A stretch of 64,000 nucleotides of DNA from Acidimicrobiales bacterium (GCA_030743005.1 JASLTG010000004.1:62001-126000); one strand, 5' to 3'; positions 9,033 through 19,202 are shown, numbered from the stretch's first letter. The notes: generated by a model not told the origin, from the sequence alone. Translations and numbers: made by a program.

Positions 9033-9599
9033 GTGGCCGACCGCGAGCGCCGTATGACGCCCCCTTATGGGGGCGTTTTTGTCGCCCGTACTACCGTGTT
9101 GGACGCGGCGCAGGTCCACAGAGCCCTTACTCGGATCAGCCACGAAATTATCGAACGCAACCAGGGACTTGAGGATGTTGTACTTGTTGCACTCCAGACC
9201 GGCGGAGTTGAAATAGCTCGGTTGCTTTCGAGACTTCTGTTTGAGATCGATGGTGTAGACGTTCCGACCGGAACCCTTGATGTCGCTTTGTATCGCGATG
9301 ACATAGGGCTGAGGCCCGTTATGCCTGAAGCAGAAACAGATATTCAAATTGACCTCGGAGGGAAGATAGTCGTGCTGGTCGACGATGTTTTGTTCACCGG
9401 TAGAACAATTAGGGCTGCCCTCGACGCCCTCACCGATTTCGGTCGACCGCGTGCAGTCCAACTAGCAGTCGTGATCGACCGCGGGCATCGAGAATTACCG
9501 ATCCGCCCCGATTTTGTTGGTAAGAACCTGCCCACACGTCGCGACGAGGTTGTTGACGTGAACCCCGAAGGAGTGTTGTTAGGGGAGATGCGCAAATGA
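9033..9599 (+). CDS. pyrR: PyrR bifunctional regulator / uracil phosphoribosyltransferase
   Basis: RNA-binding regulator of pyrimidine synthesis with a phosphoribosyltransferase fold. The PRPP-binding motif is VVLVDDVLFTGRT, the conserved N-terminal region is TVLDAAQVHRALTRISHEI, and it ends in the normal NPEGVLLGEM. GTG 9033 is chosen because GGAGG lies 7 nt upstream; the protein is then 188 residues, with about 20 residues before the first conserved block. Those extra codons contain a perfect intrinsic-terminator hairpin. pyrB follows with an ATGA overlap. It should sense UMP/UTP and control its own operon through the adjacent RNA hairpin. Confidence 0.93.
   Translation: MADRERRMTPPYGGVFVARTTVLDAAQVHRALTRISHEIIERNQGLEDVVLVALQTGGVEIARLLSRLLFEIDGVDVPTGTLDVALYRDDIGLRPVMPEAETDIQIDLGGKIVVLVDDVLFTGRTIRAALDALTDFGRPRAVQLAVVIDRGHRELPIRPDFVGKNLPTRRDEVVDVNPEGVLLGEMRK
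9057..9080 (+). terminator. intrinsic terminator hairpin inside the first codons of pyrR
   Basis: An 8-bp perfect stem ACGCCCCC / GGGGGCGU (9057-9064 with 9069-9076), tetraloop UUAU, and a run of five U (9076-9080). It lies 24 nt downstream of the pyrR GTG and codes in frame for TPPYGGVF. Strong Rho-independent terminators are uncommon in actinobacteria. Its place right after a PyrR-controlled ribosome-binding site suggests attenuation that depends on whether pyrR is being translated. Confidence 0.7.
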
Positions 9600-10549
9600 G
9601 TAAACACCTCATCAACCTCGCGGACATAGACCGCGACGCTATCCGGGAGTTGTTGCATCTAACGGATCGCTTTGTCGAAGTTAGCCAAAGACCAATTCCT
9701 AAAGTTCCGGCATTACGCGGCCGCACCATAGCGATGATCTTCTTCGAAGACTCGACCCGCACTCGCATGTCATTCGATTTAGCCGCCAAACGACTTTCGG
9801 CAGATGTCATTGACTTCCCCACGCACACATCCTCCCTTTCCAAAGGAGAGTCGCTGCAAGACACTGTGGACACAATTCGAGCCCTAGGAGTTGATGCTCT
9901 GGTTATTCGTCATGCTTCCGATGGTCTTCCCGGGGAAGTCGCCGAAGCAGTAGGGGAAACAATTTCGGTAATTAATGCTGGCGATGGATTAAATGCTCAC
10001 CCGACGCAAGGGCTGTTGGATGCGTACACCCTGTGCCAACACTTCCATGGGACGGCAGGAAGCGAAGCGTCCTTGTCCGGGATCCATATCGGCATAGTCG
10101 GTGATGTTAAACACAGCCGCGTCGCGCGAAGCGACTTGGCCGCCTACCGCAGTCTCGGAGCGAAAGTGACCATCGTGGCTCCGCCTGAACTTCAACCTAC
10201 CGACCTCGACGATTGGCCGGTTGACATTACCGATGACCTAGATGCAGTGCTTCCGAGTTTGGACGTGGTGGGATTACTCAGAATCCAGAAGGAACGGATG
10301 GATGAGACCGTTGTTAGCTCTATAGATGACTACATCGAGCGTTATGGAGTAACTGAAACTCGAGCTAACAAGATGAACGACAACCTCGTGATTCTTCACC
10401 CAGGACCAGTAAACCGAGGAATAGAAATCGCCGACACGGTCTTGGACAAACGAGCAAATGTCCTAATTAACCAACAAGTCACTAACGGAGTAGCGGTGAG
10501 AATGGCGGTTCTTTTTCGATTGTTGGGCTCTGGAATAGAGATTGATTGA
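9596..10549 (+). CDS. pyrB: Aspartate carbamoyltransferase catalytic subunit
   Basis: Condenses carbamoyl phosphate with aspartate, the committed pyrimidine step. The 317-residue chain shows the carbamoyl-phosphate motif EDSTRTRMSFD, the loop Ser/Lys in SSLSKGES, NAGDGLNAHPTQGLLD, and HPGPVNRG near the end. No regulatory subunit gene (pyrI) is nearby, as usual in actinobacteria. Overlaps pyrR by four bases. Confidence 0.96.
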   Translation: MSKHLINLADIDRDAIRELLHLTDRFVEVSQRPIPKVPALRGRTIAMIFFEDSTRTRMSFDLAAKRLSADVIDFPTHTSSLSKGESLQDTVDTIRALGVDALVIRHASDGLPGEVAEAVGETISVINAGDGLNAHPTQGLLDAYTLCQHFHGTAGSEASLSGIHIGIVGDVKHSRVARSDLAAYRSLGAKVTIVAPPELQPTDLDDWPVDITDDLDAVLPSLDVVGLLRIQKERMDETVVSSIDDYIERYGVTETRANKMNDNLVILHPGPVNRGIEIADTVLDKRANVLINQQVTNGVAVRMAVLFRLLGSGIEID

Positions 10550-10610
10550 TGTGGAAGCAAATAACCAAAAATCGTGCGAGAGAACAAATGATGGACGGCG
10601 GTCAGAGTAG

Positions 10611-11699
10611 GTGACTCAAATTAGCGAAGGAGCGTTAGTGCTCGCTGATGGCACAGCGTTCGAAGGAGAACTTATAGGCGCAGAAGCCGATGTCACTTCT
10701 GGCGAGGTGGTGTTTAACACCGTCTTGAGTGGATACCAAGAAGTGATAACTGACCCGTCCTATGCCGGACAAATCATCAATTTCACCTACCCCCATATAG
10801 GTAACTACGGCGTCACTCGCGCTGACGACGAGGCAGAACATCCCTTCTGTAGAGGTGTAGTTGTCCGTGAACTAGCGAGACGAAGGTCCAATTGGCGCAG
10901 CGAAGGCGACTTAGATACTTACCTACGGTCAGAAGGAATACCCGGAATAGCTGGAGTTGATACACGACGACTAACCCGACACGTCCGAGAAAATGGGGCC
11001 ATGCCGGCCGCATTCGGTTCGATATCTCTCGAGCTGCTTGCTCAGGCGGCCTCATCGGAGCCCGGCACCACCGGAGTAGACCTTGTCAGCGCCGTGACTA
11101 CTTCAAAAGCCTACGAAGTTGAAGGCGGCCACTTTCGAGTTGTCGCTTACGACTTGGGTATCAAGAAGTCAATCGTGGAGCAGCTTTCTGAGATCGCCAC
11201 TGTATTTGTGGTGCCCGCTCACACCACCAGTGACGAAGTTCTTGCTTTGGAACCACACGGCGTGTTCTTGTCTAACGGTCCAGGGGACCCGATGATGGCG
11301 GGGCAAGTCGTTACGGCTCTTGATGCACTGCTCGGGAAAGTACCAGTGTTTGGAATCTGTCTTGGTCACCAGATTCTTTCTCTGGCTTTGGGCGGAAAGT
11401 CCTACAAGATGAAGTTTGGTCATCATGGAGGCAATGTGCCTGTTCGCAATCTAGATAACGGCCGAATTGAAATCACCAGTCAAAATCATAACTTCGCTAT
11501 TGAGTCAGGCTCGGTTCCGGGAGTAACAGAAACACACATTTGCCTAAATGATGGCGCCCTTGAGGGCCTCCGCTGTAATGACATACCTGCATTCAGCGTT
11601 CAATACCACCCTGAGGCGAGTCCAGGACCACATGATTCCCGCTACTTGTTTCAACAGTTCGCTGACTTGATGACGTCGTTTCACGGAAGCCCGAAATAA
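10611..11699 (+). CDS. carA: Carbamoyl-phosphate synthase small subunit
   Basis: Glutaminase subunit that supplies ammonia to CarB. The CPSase small-chain domain (residues 1 to about 130) precedes a class I glutamine amidotransferase domain with nucleophile Cys250 (GICLGHQ), His333 and Glu335 (YHPEASPG). Starts with GTG after a 61-nt gap that follows pyrB. In most actinobacteria the dihydroorotase gene pyrC occupies that gap; here it is absent. The stop shares one base with the carB start. Confidence 0.96.
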   Translation: MTQISEGALVLADGTAFEGELIGAEADVTSGEVVFNTVLSGYQEVITDPSYAGQIINFTYPHIGNYGVTRADDEAEHPFCRGVVVRELARRRSNWRSEGDLDTYLRSEGIPGIAGVDTRRLTRHVRENGAMPAAFGSISLELLAQAASSEPGTTGVDLVSAVTTSKAYEVEGGHFRVVAYDLGIKKSIVEQLSEIATVFVVPAHTTSDEVLALEPHGVFLSNGPGDPMMAGQVVTALDALLGKVPVFGICLGHQILSLALGGKSYKMKFGHHGGNVPVRNLDNGRIEITSQNHNFAIESGSVPGVTETHICLNDGALEGLRCNDIPAFSVQYHPEASPGPHDSRYLFQQFADLMTSFHGSPK

Positions 11700-14600
11700 T
11701 GCCGAGACGCGACGATATCGAAAGCATTTTGATAATTGGATCTGGGCCCATTGTGATCGGCCAAGCCTGCGAGTTTGATTATTCAGGGACGCAAGCATGT
11801 CGGGTACTACGAGACGAGGGTTATCGCATAATTTTAGCTAACTCGAATCCGGCAACGATCATGACTGACCCGGAATTCGCGGACGCTACCTACATAGAAC
11901 CGCTCGAGGTTGACGTTCTCACAGCGATCATCGAACGCGAGCGACCAGATGCGATCCTGCCAACTCTCGGGGGGCAAACAGCTCTCAACCTGGCGACCGA
12001 ACTCGTTGAATCCGGAGTCTTGGACGAATATGACGTAGAAATGATCGGCGCGAGTGGTGAGGCCATCGCTACGGCAGAAGACCGAGACCTGTTCAGACAA
12101 GCGATGGAACAGATTGGTTTGAAATGTGCTCGATCTGGAATCGCGCACACGATGGATGAGGCCATGATCGTGGTCGAAGAAATCGGACTCCCGGTTATCA
12201 TCCGTCCTGCATACATTTTGGGTGGGAAAGGCACGGCCTTTGCTCACACCGCCGAAGAGTTTGAAAAGGTCGCGGCCCTAGGTTTGGATGCGAGTCCGAT
12301 TTCAGAGATATTGATTGAGAAATCAATCAAAGGGTGGAAAGAATTCGAACTCGAAGTGATGAGAGATCACGCTGACAACTGTGTCGTGATCTGTTCGATC
12401 GAGAATGTCGACCCGATGGGAGTTCATACAGGCGACTCCATCACTGTTGCCCCGGCACAGACGCTTTCCGATGTTGAGTATCAAGAGATGCGCAACGCGG
12501 CTTTTGCCTGTATCCGACGAGTTGGAGTCGAGACAGGCGGGTCCAACGTCCAATTTGCAGTTCACCCAGAAACGGGGGAGCAAATTGTTATTGAGATGAA
12601 CCCCCGTGTGAGTAGGAGTTCAGCCCTAGCCTCAAAGGCCACAGGTTTTCCGATAGCCAAAATCGCGGCGCGATTGGCGGTGGGATACCGCCTTGATGAA
12701 ATCACCAATGACATCACAGAAAAGACACCAGCAAGTTTTGAGCCAACGATTGACTATGTAGTCACCAAAATTCCCCGGTGGGCATTTGAGAAGCTCCCAG
12801 GTGCTTCGGGCGTACTAGGGCCTCAAATGCAATCTGTGGGTGAGGCAATGTCGATAGGACGAACTTTTCCTGAGAGTCTCCAAAAAGGCATTCGATCGCT
12901 TGAACAAGGTCGGGCAGGTCTAAATGGTGACCCCGGAGAAAATCAATACTTGAAACAAGATGAGGCTGAGTTGCTCTCGGCTATATCTGTTCCTACCGCG
13001 GAAAGATTGTTCCAGATAGGGGAACTTATGCGACGGGGTGTTTCGATCGATCAGATCCATCTCGCGTGCGCCATTGATTGCTGGTTTCTAGATCAGATGC
13101 TGATGATTGTTGAGGAACGGCTGCATCTAGAGCAATCGGACCTTTCTTCTCTTACGAAGATGGAATGGCGACGAGCGAAGCAGCTTGGGTTTTCAGACGC
13201 ACAGATCGCCTATCTCTTAAAGACGCAAGAGGTTGACGTTCGGTCAGAAAGACTTGCCAAAGGCGTCCGCACGACCTTCAAAACCGTTGACACCTGTGCT
13301 GCTGAGTTCGACGCGATAACGCCGTATCACTATTCGACCTATGAAGACGAAGACGAGATACGTCAAGGGACACGGCCCCGGATGATGATTCTGGGTTCAG
13401 GTCCTAATCGAATTGGTCAAGGCATTGAGTTCGATTATTGCTGCGTTCATGCAAGCTTTGCTCTCGAAGAAGCCGGCTATGAAACCATCATGCTGAACTG
13501 TAACCCTGAAACTGTTTCCACCGATTACGACACTTCGGACCGTCTTTATTTTGAACCGTTGACACTAGAAGACGTCCTCAACGTCATTGATGCGGAAGAC
13601 CCTGTTGGAGTCATAGTCAGTCTTGGTGGACAAACACCGTTGAAATTGGCATCTGATTTACCAACTGAGCTTGTTTGCGGAACATCCCCCGACTCTATTG
13701 ACCTGGCTGAAGACCGGGAACGTTGGAATTCATTGTGCGCCCAGTTGGAGATCCCACAACCACCAGGCGGAACCGCAGTTACTTTTGAAGAGGCGTCACA
13801 AATCTGTGAACGCGTCGGGTTTCCAGTGTTGGTGCGACCTAGCTATGTGCTTGGCGGTCGAGCGATGACGATTGTGTACGACCTGCAAGAACTTGAAGAA
13901 GCGATGGCTGAGCTAACTGAGTTCGGGGGCTTAGGGCGAGAAGGCGGGTTATCAGCCGATCGTCCCGTGCTCATCGACCGATTTTTAGAAGACGCGACCG
14001 AAGTAGATGTCGACTCTATTCGGGATCACACAGGCGAATTTGTTCTCGGTGGAATTCTGGAACATGTAGAAGAAGCAGGTGTTCATTCAGGAGACAGCGC
14101 ATGCGCGATACCGCCACCCAACCTGTCCCTAGAAACCCAAGAAGTAATAATCGAATACACCCAGCAACTCGCTGAACGACTTGAAGTCGTTGGACTTCTT
14201 AACGTGCAGTTCGCGGTTAAGCAGGGTCAAGTGTTCGTAATTGAGGCAAACCCCCGGGCATCGCGAACAGTTCCTTTCATAGCCAAGGCGACTGGAGTGC
14301 AGTTGGCGAAAGTTGCTGCTCGAGTGATGGCCGGAGAAACACTCGAAGAACTGCGAACATTAGGAGCTTTACCGGAACCTATTCGAGAAGGCCATGTAGC
14401 AGTAAAAGAAGCAGTACTTCCCTTTCAACGGTTCCCTGACGTTGACACAGTCCTCGGCCCCGAGATGCGTTCTACAGGCGAAGTAATGGGTATCGATAGG
14501 ACATTTGGGTTGGCTTTCGCGAAAAGCCAAATTGCTGCAGGGGAAGCTCTTCCTCTTGGTGGCACCATCTTTTTCTCCCTTGCAGACAGAGATAAAGATC

Positions 14601-14992
14601 AAGGACTTGAAGCCGCCAAGGGATTTGTTGAGCTTGGTTTTACGTTGGCAGCTACCTCGGGAACTGCTGAATTCTTAGATAGCAACGGAGTTCATGTTGA
14701 GACTGTTGTAGCGAAGCTAAGTGACGAAGGGCGCGAGATTAGCGCCGGTGTAGATGCCGTTGAATTAATAGGAGCAGGTCAGGTCAGACTCGTTATCAAC
14801 ACACCACGCGGCCGGGGCCCACGAAGTGACGGCTATCGAATCCGATTCGCCTCAACCGCTCACAAAGTGCCTTGTCTAACCACAGTCGCCGCGGCGCGAG
14901 CTGCGGCCGTTGGACTGCGAGAATGGATGTCCAATCCGCTGACAGTCCGGTCATTGCAGGAGTTTCTTGATCCAGAGGTTTCGAGAAAATGA
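11699..14992 (+). CDS. carB: Carbamoyl-phosphate synthase large subunit
   Basis: Makes carbamoyl phosphate from ammonia, bicarbonate and two ATP for pyrimidine and arginine synthesis. At 1097 residues it has the full duplicated architecture: two ATP-grasp halves ([15 protein letters not shown] in the first, [17 protein letters not shown] in the second), the repeated [20 protein letters not shown] and [19 protein letters not shown] motifs, a central oligomerisation domain and a C-terminal MGS-like allosteric domain. The start overlaps the carA stop (TAATG) and the end overlaps pyrD by four bases. Confidence 0.98.
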   Translation: MPRRDDIESILIIGSGPIVIGQACEFDYSGTQACRVLRDEGYRIILANSNPATIMTDPEFADATYIEPLEVDVLTAIIERERPDAILPTLGGQTALNLATELVESGVLDEYDVEMIGASGEAIATAEDRDLFRQAMEQIGLKCARSGIAHTMDEAMIVVEEIGLPVIIRPAYILGGKGTAFAHTAEEFEKVAALGLDASPISEILIEKSIKGWKEFELEVMRDHADNCVVICSIENVDPMGVHTGDSITVAPAQTLSDVEYQEMRNAAFACIRRVGVETGGSNVQFAVHPETGEQIVIEMNPRVSRSSALASKATGFPIAKIAARLAVGYRLDEITNDITEKTPASFEPTIDYVVTKIPRWAFEKLPGASGVLGPQMQSVGEAMSIGRTFPESLQKGIRSLEQGRAGLNGDPGENQYLKQDEAELLSAISVPTAERLFQIGELMRRGVSIDQIHLACAIDCWFLDQMLMIVEERLHLEQSDLSSLTKMEWRRAKQLGFSDAQIAYLLKTQEVDVRSERLAKGVRTTFKTVDTCAAEFDAITPYHYSTYEDEDEIRQGTRPRMMILGSGPNRIGQGIEFDYCCVHASFALEEAGYETIMLNCNPETVSTDYDTSDRLYFEPLTLEDVLNVIDAEDPVGVIVSLGGQTPLKLASDLPTELVCGTSPDSIDLAEDRERWNSLCAQLEIPQPPGGTAVTFEEASQICERVGFPVLVRPSYVLGGRAMTIVYDLQELEEAMAELTEFGGLGREGGLSADRPVLIDRFLEDATEVDVDSIRDHTGEFVLGGILEHVEEAGVHSGDSACAIPPPNLSLETQEVIIEYTQQLAERLEVVGLLNVQFAVKQGQVFVIEANPRASRTVPFIAKATGVQLAKVAARVMAGETLEELRTLGALPEPIREGHVAVKEAVLPFQRFPDVDTVLGPEMRSTGEVMGIDRTFGLAFAKSQIAAGEALPLGGTIFFSLADRDKDQGLEAAKGFVELGFTLAATSGTAEFLDSNGVHVETVVAKLSDEGREISAGVDAVELIGAGQVRLVINTPRGRGPRSDGYRIRFASTAHKVPCLTTVAAARAAAVGLREWMSNPLTVRSLQEFLDPEVSRK

Positions 14993-15912
14993 AGGAACAA
15001 GGGCACTCAGTGCAGGTTGGCTCAATAACCCTTCCCAATCCTGTCATGACTGCTTCAGGCACGGTCGGTCACGGTACAGAACTTGCTGCCTACTGCGACC
15101 TGTCGGACCTTGGCGCGGTTGTAGTTAAGTCACTTTCAGCCCAAGCATGGCCCGGCAATCCTGCGCCTCGAGTTCATGGCACCGCATCAGGAATGATCAA
15201 TTCAGTCGGTCTTCAGAACCCAGGTATAGATAGTTGGATCAACGAAGATTTACCTGCCTTGATAAGTCATGAGGCTCGAGTTGTTGTCAGTATTTGGGGA
15301 CGAACCGTCGATGAGTACCGCGAGGTTGCCAGTCGATTGACAGGAGTCAAAGGAATAACGGCAGTTGAAGTGAACGTGAGTTGCCCCAACTTGGAAGACC
15401 GGGGCGATATGTTTGCTCACGACCCCAACAGCTGTCAGGCAGCCATAAATGCCTCATTGATTTCGGGTTTACCTACCTGGGCCAAACTGAGCCCGAACGT
15501 AACCGACATTGTGTCCATAGCGAAAGCGGCGGTAGAAGCCGGGGCAGAAGCTTTGACGCTTACCAACACGCTGTTAGGGATGGTGATAGATCCTAAAACG
15601 CTGCGTCCAGTCCTTGGTAATGGTGGGGGAGGATTATCTGGACCGAGTATCCGACCAGTTGCTGTTCGAGCGGTCTATGACGTCTACGAATCATTAGGCC
15701 CGGTGCCGATTGTTGGGGTGGGAGGCATAACCAAAGCAGAGCATGTAGTTGAATTTCTCGCCGCTGGCGCATCAGCTGTCCAAGTGGGTTCAGCTCACTT
15801 CGCGGACCCAAAAGCTTCCCGACGGATCCTCAGAGACCTGGAACGATGGTGTCGAAAACGTGAAGTAAGTTCCCTGCGTTCTCTGACCGGAGTAGCTCAT
15901 GAACCATCCTGA
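14989..15912 (+). CDS. pyrD: Dihydroorotate dehydrogenase, class 1B-like
   Basis: FMN-dependent oxidation of dihydroorotate to orotate. The 307-residue TIM barrel has the class 1 catalytic Cys132 in NVSCPN rather than the Ser of class 2, plus [19 protein letters not shown] and the FMN-phosphate region GVGGI...AGASAVQVG. The sequence looks most like class 1B (PyrDB), which normally pairs with the iron-sulphur/FAD subunit PyrK. No pyrK lies next to it; the gene runs straight from carB into pyrF. Either pyrK is elsewhere or another electron acceptor is used. Confidence 0.9.
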   Translation: MKEQGHSVQVGSITLPNPVMTASGTVGHGTELAAYCDLSDLGAVVVKSLSAQAWPGNPAPRVHGTASGMINSVGLQNPGIDSWINEDLPALISHEARVVVSIWGRTVDEYREVASRLTGVKGITAVEVNVSCPNLEDRGDMFAHDPNSCQAAINASLISGLPTWAKLSPNVTDIVSIAKAAVEAGAEALTLTNTLLGMVIDPKTLRPVLGNGGGGLSGPSIRPVAVRAVYDVYESLGPVPIVGVGGITKAEHVVEFLAAGASAVQVGSAHFADPKASRRILRDLERWCRKREVSSLRSLTGVAHEPS

Positions 15913-16606
15913 TGTAGCAAATGACGTGCGTTCCCGCCTAGCCCTAGCGCTCGATGTTGACGACCTTGTTGAAGCAGGCCGGCTTGGACGCCGAATGCTC
16001 CCATGGTTTTCAGTTGCAAAGGTTGGCCTCGAACTGTTCTCTGCCTCAGGCCCGGAAGCTGTCGGTGCTTTTGTAGATCAGGGCTATGAGGTTTTTCTAG
16101 ATTTGAAACTGCATGACATCCCGACCACAGTGGGAAAGGCAGCGAAAGTTTTAGGAAGCCTTGGAGTTTCCTACGTGACTGTCCACTCATCGGGTGGAAT
16201 TGACATGTTGGCAGCCGCAGTCGATGGATTAAATGAAGGAGCATCAGCTGCTGGATTGACTCCACCCATGGTGCTCGCCGTGACTGTTTTGACCTCGGAC
16301 TTGGAAGCTCCCGGGTCGCTATTGCAAGAAAGACTTGGATACGCGGTCGAAGCAGACTGTGGAGGTGTCGTCTGCGCAGCCAGCGACCTTGCAGAAGTGT
16401 CATTGGTAGCCCCTGAGCTACTTGCCGTTGTGCCCGGCATAAGGCCTGAGGGAGTTGTGGCAAATGATCAAGGACGACCGGCCACTCCCCGAGAAGCCAT
16501 CAAGCAAGGGGCGGGCATTTTGGTTATTGGTCGAGCAGTGACCGCGTCCAGTGAACCTGAAGAGGCTGCTAGCAACATTGCAGCTGAGGTAGCGGAGGCT
16601 ATTTAG
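15899..16606 (+). CDS. pyrF: Orotidine 5'-phosphate decarboxylase
   Basis: Final UMP-forming step. The 235-residue barrel carries the catalytic D-x-K-x-x-D motif as Asp68, Lys70 and Asp73 (DLKLHDIP), and the phosphate-binding C-terminal motif VPGIRPEG...GAGILVIGRAVTAS. ATG 15899 overlaps pyrD by 14 nt. It is the last gene of the operon; pyrE is not in the window. Confidence 0.95.
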   Translation: MNHPDVANDVRSRLALALDVDDLVEAGRLGRRMLPWFSVAKVGLELFSASGPEAVGAFVDQGYEVFLDLKLHDIPTTVGKAAKVLGSLGVSYVTVHSSGGIDMLAAAVDGLNEGASAAGLTPPMVLAVTVLTSDLEAPGSLLQERLGYAVEADCGGVVCAASDLAEVSLVAPELLAVVPGIRPEGVVANDQGRPATPREAIKQGAGILVIGRAVTASSEPEEAASNIAAEVAEAI

Positions 16607-16636
16607 CTAGACGGGCCACGTCTGCCACGACGCCGT

Positions 16637-16642
16637 TAGACT
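16637..16642 (+). promoter_or_regulatory. candidate -10 box of mihF (leaderless)
   Basis: TAGACT ends 8 nt before the mihF ATG, in the 44-nt gap after pyrF. No Shine-Dalgarno lies between them, so a leaderless transcript is likely. Confidence 0.45.
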
Positions 16643-16650
16643 CCTCAACG

Positions 16651-16968
16651 ATGCCTACACCGCCGAGCCTTTCACCTGAACAACGCGAAGCAGCTCTTGA
16701 GAAAGCGGCTGCGGCTCGCCGGGTGAGAGCAGAAACTAAAGACCGTTTAAAGATGGGATTAGTTTCGTTTGATGAATTACTCGAACTCGCCGACACAGAT
16801 GAGTTAGTCGGAAAAATGAAGGCTCTCGCTGCTCTTGAGTCGATGCCAAAGATTGGCAAAGTTAAAGCCCGAAGGTTGATGCGGGATATCGGAATAGCGG
16901 AAAGTCGAAGACTGCAGGGTCTCGGAGAAAATCAACGTAGCCAATTAGTAGCTTTTTTCGCTGCGTAA
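16651..16968 (+). CDS. mihF: Integration host factor, actinobacterial type
   Basis: A 105-residue nucleoid protein of the actinobacterial IHF family (mIHF/sIHF), unrelated in fold to IhfA/B. It has the long N-terminal helix (EQREAALEKAAAARRVRAE), a segment LKMGLVSFDELLELAD, and a helix-two-turn-helix DNA-binding part (MPKIGKVKARRLMRDIGI). In mycobacteria and streptomycetes it bends and compacts DNA. Position before gmk is the conserved actinobacterial order and a good lineage marker. Confidence 0.95.
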   Translation: MPTPPSLSPEQREAALEKAAAARRVRAETKDRLKMGLVSFDELLELADTDELVGKMKALAALESMPKIGKVKARRLMRDIGIAESRRLQGLGENQRSQLVAFFAA

Positions 16969-16987
16969 ATTTGGCTTGCTTAATGGC

Positions 16988-17572
16988 ATGGAGTCGAGCG
17001 CTGTGACGAAGAACGGCAATCCGATCATCTTTGTCATCTGCGGTGCAGGTGGCGCAGGCAAGGGAACCATAGTTGCAGAGCTGATGCGCCGCGATCCGAC
17101 AATGCACCTCAGCCGATCTTGGACTACACGGTCACGACGGCCCAGCGAAGCATCGGATGCCTACGTGTACGTCACAGATGAAGAGTTCGATATCCGGATC
17201 GCCGAGAACGGATTTTATGAATGGGCCAACTTTGTTGGACATCGATACGGAACACCAACACCAACGGTTCCATCTGGAAAAGACTTGTTATTGGAGATTG
17301 ATGTGCAAGGAGCAGTTGCGGTGAGAGAACGTCAAGAGGATGCTGTTGTCGTCTTGATCGTCCCACCCGACCGACCTGAACAAGAACGACGCATGAGGGC
17401 CAGAGGCGATACCGAGGAACATATAGCGCAACGACTCGAAGCGGCCGATGCCGAAGAACAAATCGGACGTGAGCTTGCAGATTCCGTAATAATCAACGCT
17501 GACTTAGATCATGCAGTAGGAGCAGTTGAGTCAGTTATTGCTGATTTCCGTCAACAAAGATCAGAACTGTAG
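16988..17572 (+). CDS. gmk: Guanylate kinase
   Basis: Phosphorylates GMP to GDP with ATP. The P-loop reads GAGGAGKGT, followed by the GMP-binding region SRSWTTRSRRPSE, HRYGTP and EIDVQGA. ATG 16988 gives 194 residues; TTG 16976 and GTG 17003 are alternatives, and no clear Shine-Dalgarno decides between them. Confidence 0.94.
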   Translation: MESSAVTKNGNPIIFVICGAGGAGKGTIVAELMRRDPTMHLSRSWTTRSRRPSEASDAYVYVTDEEFDIRIAENGFYEWANFVGHRYGTPTPTVPSGKDLLLEIDVQGAVAVRERQEDAVVVLIVPPDRPEQERRMRARGDTEEHIAQRLEAADAEEQIGRELADSVIINADLDHAVGAVESVIADFRQQRSEL

Positions 17573-17618
17573 GGCCGTTATGCTGCGATCAGCTCGTTCG
17601 AGTCAAGCAGGCCGCTGA

Positions 17619-17624
17619 TAGCAT
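17619..17624 (+). promoter_or_regulatory. candidate -10 box of rpoZ
   Basis: TAGCAT in the 96-nt gap after gmk, with TTCGAG (17597-17602) at a 16-nt spacer as a possible -35. The transcript would have a leader of about 40 nt with GAGGT before the rpoZ ATG. Confidence 0.35.
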
Positions 17625-17668
17625 GGTGGTTCGGTCTAAACCGTTGAATCCTTACCGAGGTAGAGCAG

Positions 17669-18004
17669 ATGTCTGACGAACAAGACACGATGATTAGTCC
17701 AGGCCTTGAGGCGTTACTTGAAAAGGTCGATTCCAGGTTTACGTTGGTGAGTTTGGCTGCGAAGAGGTCACGTCAACTTATCGCTTATGACCTTGGGCTT
17801 GGAGAAGGGGGAGGTAGCGAAGTCCCTCCACAAGTCACGAGCACGGCACGTAAGTCGTTATCGACCGCGTTTGAAGAAATTGAGGCTGACAAAATCGGCT
17901 ACGAGCGGTTCGACCCGGAAGAACGTGCTCGCTTAGAGGCAGAGGCGCTGGCACAAGCGGAGGCTGATGCAGCCGCTCTTGAGGCCGTGCCTGACGAAGA
18001 GTAG
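17669..18004 (+). CDS. rpoZ: RNA polymerase omega subunit
   Basis: Small subunit that assists folding and assembly of the beta' subunit. The 111-residue protein contains the family core VDSRFTLVSLAAKRSRQL and the later AFEEIEADKI helix; the tail is very acidic and alanine-rich. GAGGT lies upstream of ATG 17669. Its place between gmk and coaBC is the standard actinobacterial order. Confidence 0.93.
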   Translation: MSDEQDTMISPGLEALLEKVDSRFTLVSLAAKRSRQLIAYDLGLGEGGGSEVPPQVTSTARKSLSTAFEEIEADKIGYERFDPEERARLEAEALAQAEADAAALEAVPDEE

Positions 18005-18017
18005 GTAGAAACCGCCG

Positions 18018-19202
18018 ATGCTGGCAGGCCGCCGCATCATCCTGGGCGTTACCGGGGGAATAGCTGCTTACAAGGCAGTTTTGCTGTGCAGAATGCTGGT
18101 TGACGCCGGGGCACACGTGATCCCGGTGATGACGGAAAGTGCGCAGAAATTTGTTGGACGGGCAACTTTCGACGCCTTGGCCTCGGAGCCCGTCCGAACA
18201 TCAATCTTCGATGATCCAGATCCGATTCCCCACACGACGCTCGGTCAGACAGCAGACCTTATTGTCGTAGCCCCTGCCACTGCGCGGAGCATCGGGAGTT
18301 ATGCGACTGGTATTTCGAATGACCTTCTAACGGCAATCCTGGTAGCGACGCGAGCACCAGTTGTCGTATGTCCCGCTATGCATACCGAAATGTGGGAACA
18401 CGCGGCAGTCCAAAATAACCTTGAGACTCTCAAGAGTCGAGGAGTCACCGTTGTCGCTCCCGAAGAGGGACGACTTGCGGGTGGAGACTCGGGATCAGGA
18501 CGGTTAGCGGCTCCAGAAAAAGTATTCGAAGTCATTAAAGAGATACTCACGACCGGCGACCTCAATGGGCGAAAGGTTGTGGTTACAGCTGGCGGCACTC
18601 GAGAAGCAATCGACCCAGTTCGCTATGTTGGGAACCGCTCCACTGGCAAACAGGGCTATGCCCTCGCTGCGGCAGCCGTTGCTCGCGGAGCCGAGGTCAC
18701 TTTAATTTCCACCGTTGCTATCGATGCTCCGCCAGGAGTTGACCTAATTTCGGTTGAGTCCGCGGCACAGATGCATGAAGCCGTTCTAGAACGGGCCGAC
18801 GCGGATGTGATTGTTATGGCGGCAGCCGTCGCTGATTTTCGTCCAGTTGAGACATCAGACTCCAAAATCAAAAAGGACGGAGGGCCACCGGATTTACATC
18901 TTGAAGCTACAGCGGACATCTTGTCCGATCTAGGTGCTTCCAAGCTACCGGGACAGGTGATTGTGGGATTTGCTGCAGAGACCGACGAATTGATCCTCCA
19001 CGCACAAAACAAGCTTGAGCGAAAGAACGTTGACGTCATCGTCGCTAACGATGTCTCAGCCCCAGAGGTCGGCTTTGCCCATGAAACAAACGAAGTAACA
19101 ATCCTTGAAGCCAATGGTTGTCAAAGACATGTCTCGCTTCGATCGAAGCGACAAATAGCGGATGAAGTGTTGGATACAGTTGCTGAGATACTTGCTAGGT
19201 AA
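18018..19202 (+). CDS. coaBC: Bifunctional phosphopantothenoylcysteine decarboxylase/synthetase
   Basis: Two coenzyme A steps in one 394-residue flavoprotein. The N-terminal CoaC half has GVTGGIAAYKA, the catalytic His region PHTTLGQTADLIVVAPATA, and PAMHTEMW, where most bacteria have PAMNxxMW. The segment GRLAGGDSGSGRL lacks the Cys of the usual ACGD motif. Both changes match my memory of mycobacterial CoaBC, so they look lineage-typical. The C-terminal CoaB half starts near residue 185 (VVVTAGGTREAIDPVRYVGN) and has AAAVADFRP and SKIKKD. Confidence 0.95.
   Translation: MLAGRRIILGVTGGIAAYKAVLLCRMLVDAGAHVIPVMTESAQKFVGRATFDALASEPVRTSIFDDPDPIPHTTLGQTADLIVVAPATARSIGSYATGISNDLLTAILVATRAPVVVCPAMHTEMWEHAAVQNNLETLKSRGVTVVAPEEGRLAGGDSGSGRLAAPEKVFEVIKEILTTGDLNGRKVVVTAGGTREAIDPVRYVGNRSTGKQGYALAAAAVARGAEVTLISTVAIDAPPGVDLISVESAAQMHEAVLERADADVIVMAAAVADFRPVETSDSKIKKDGGPPDLHLEATADILSDLGASKLPGQVIVGFAAETDELILHAQNKLERKNVDVIVANDVSAPEVGFAHETNEVTILEANGCQRHVSLRSKRQIADEVLDTVAEILAR

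Noticed and set aside
10588-10614. Eight-codon ORF ending in the carA start (GTGA overlap)
   Set aside because: Too short to judge and without a ribosome-binding site; probably chance.
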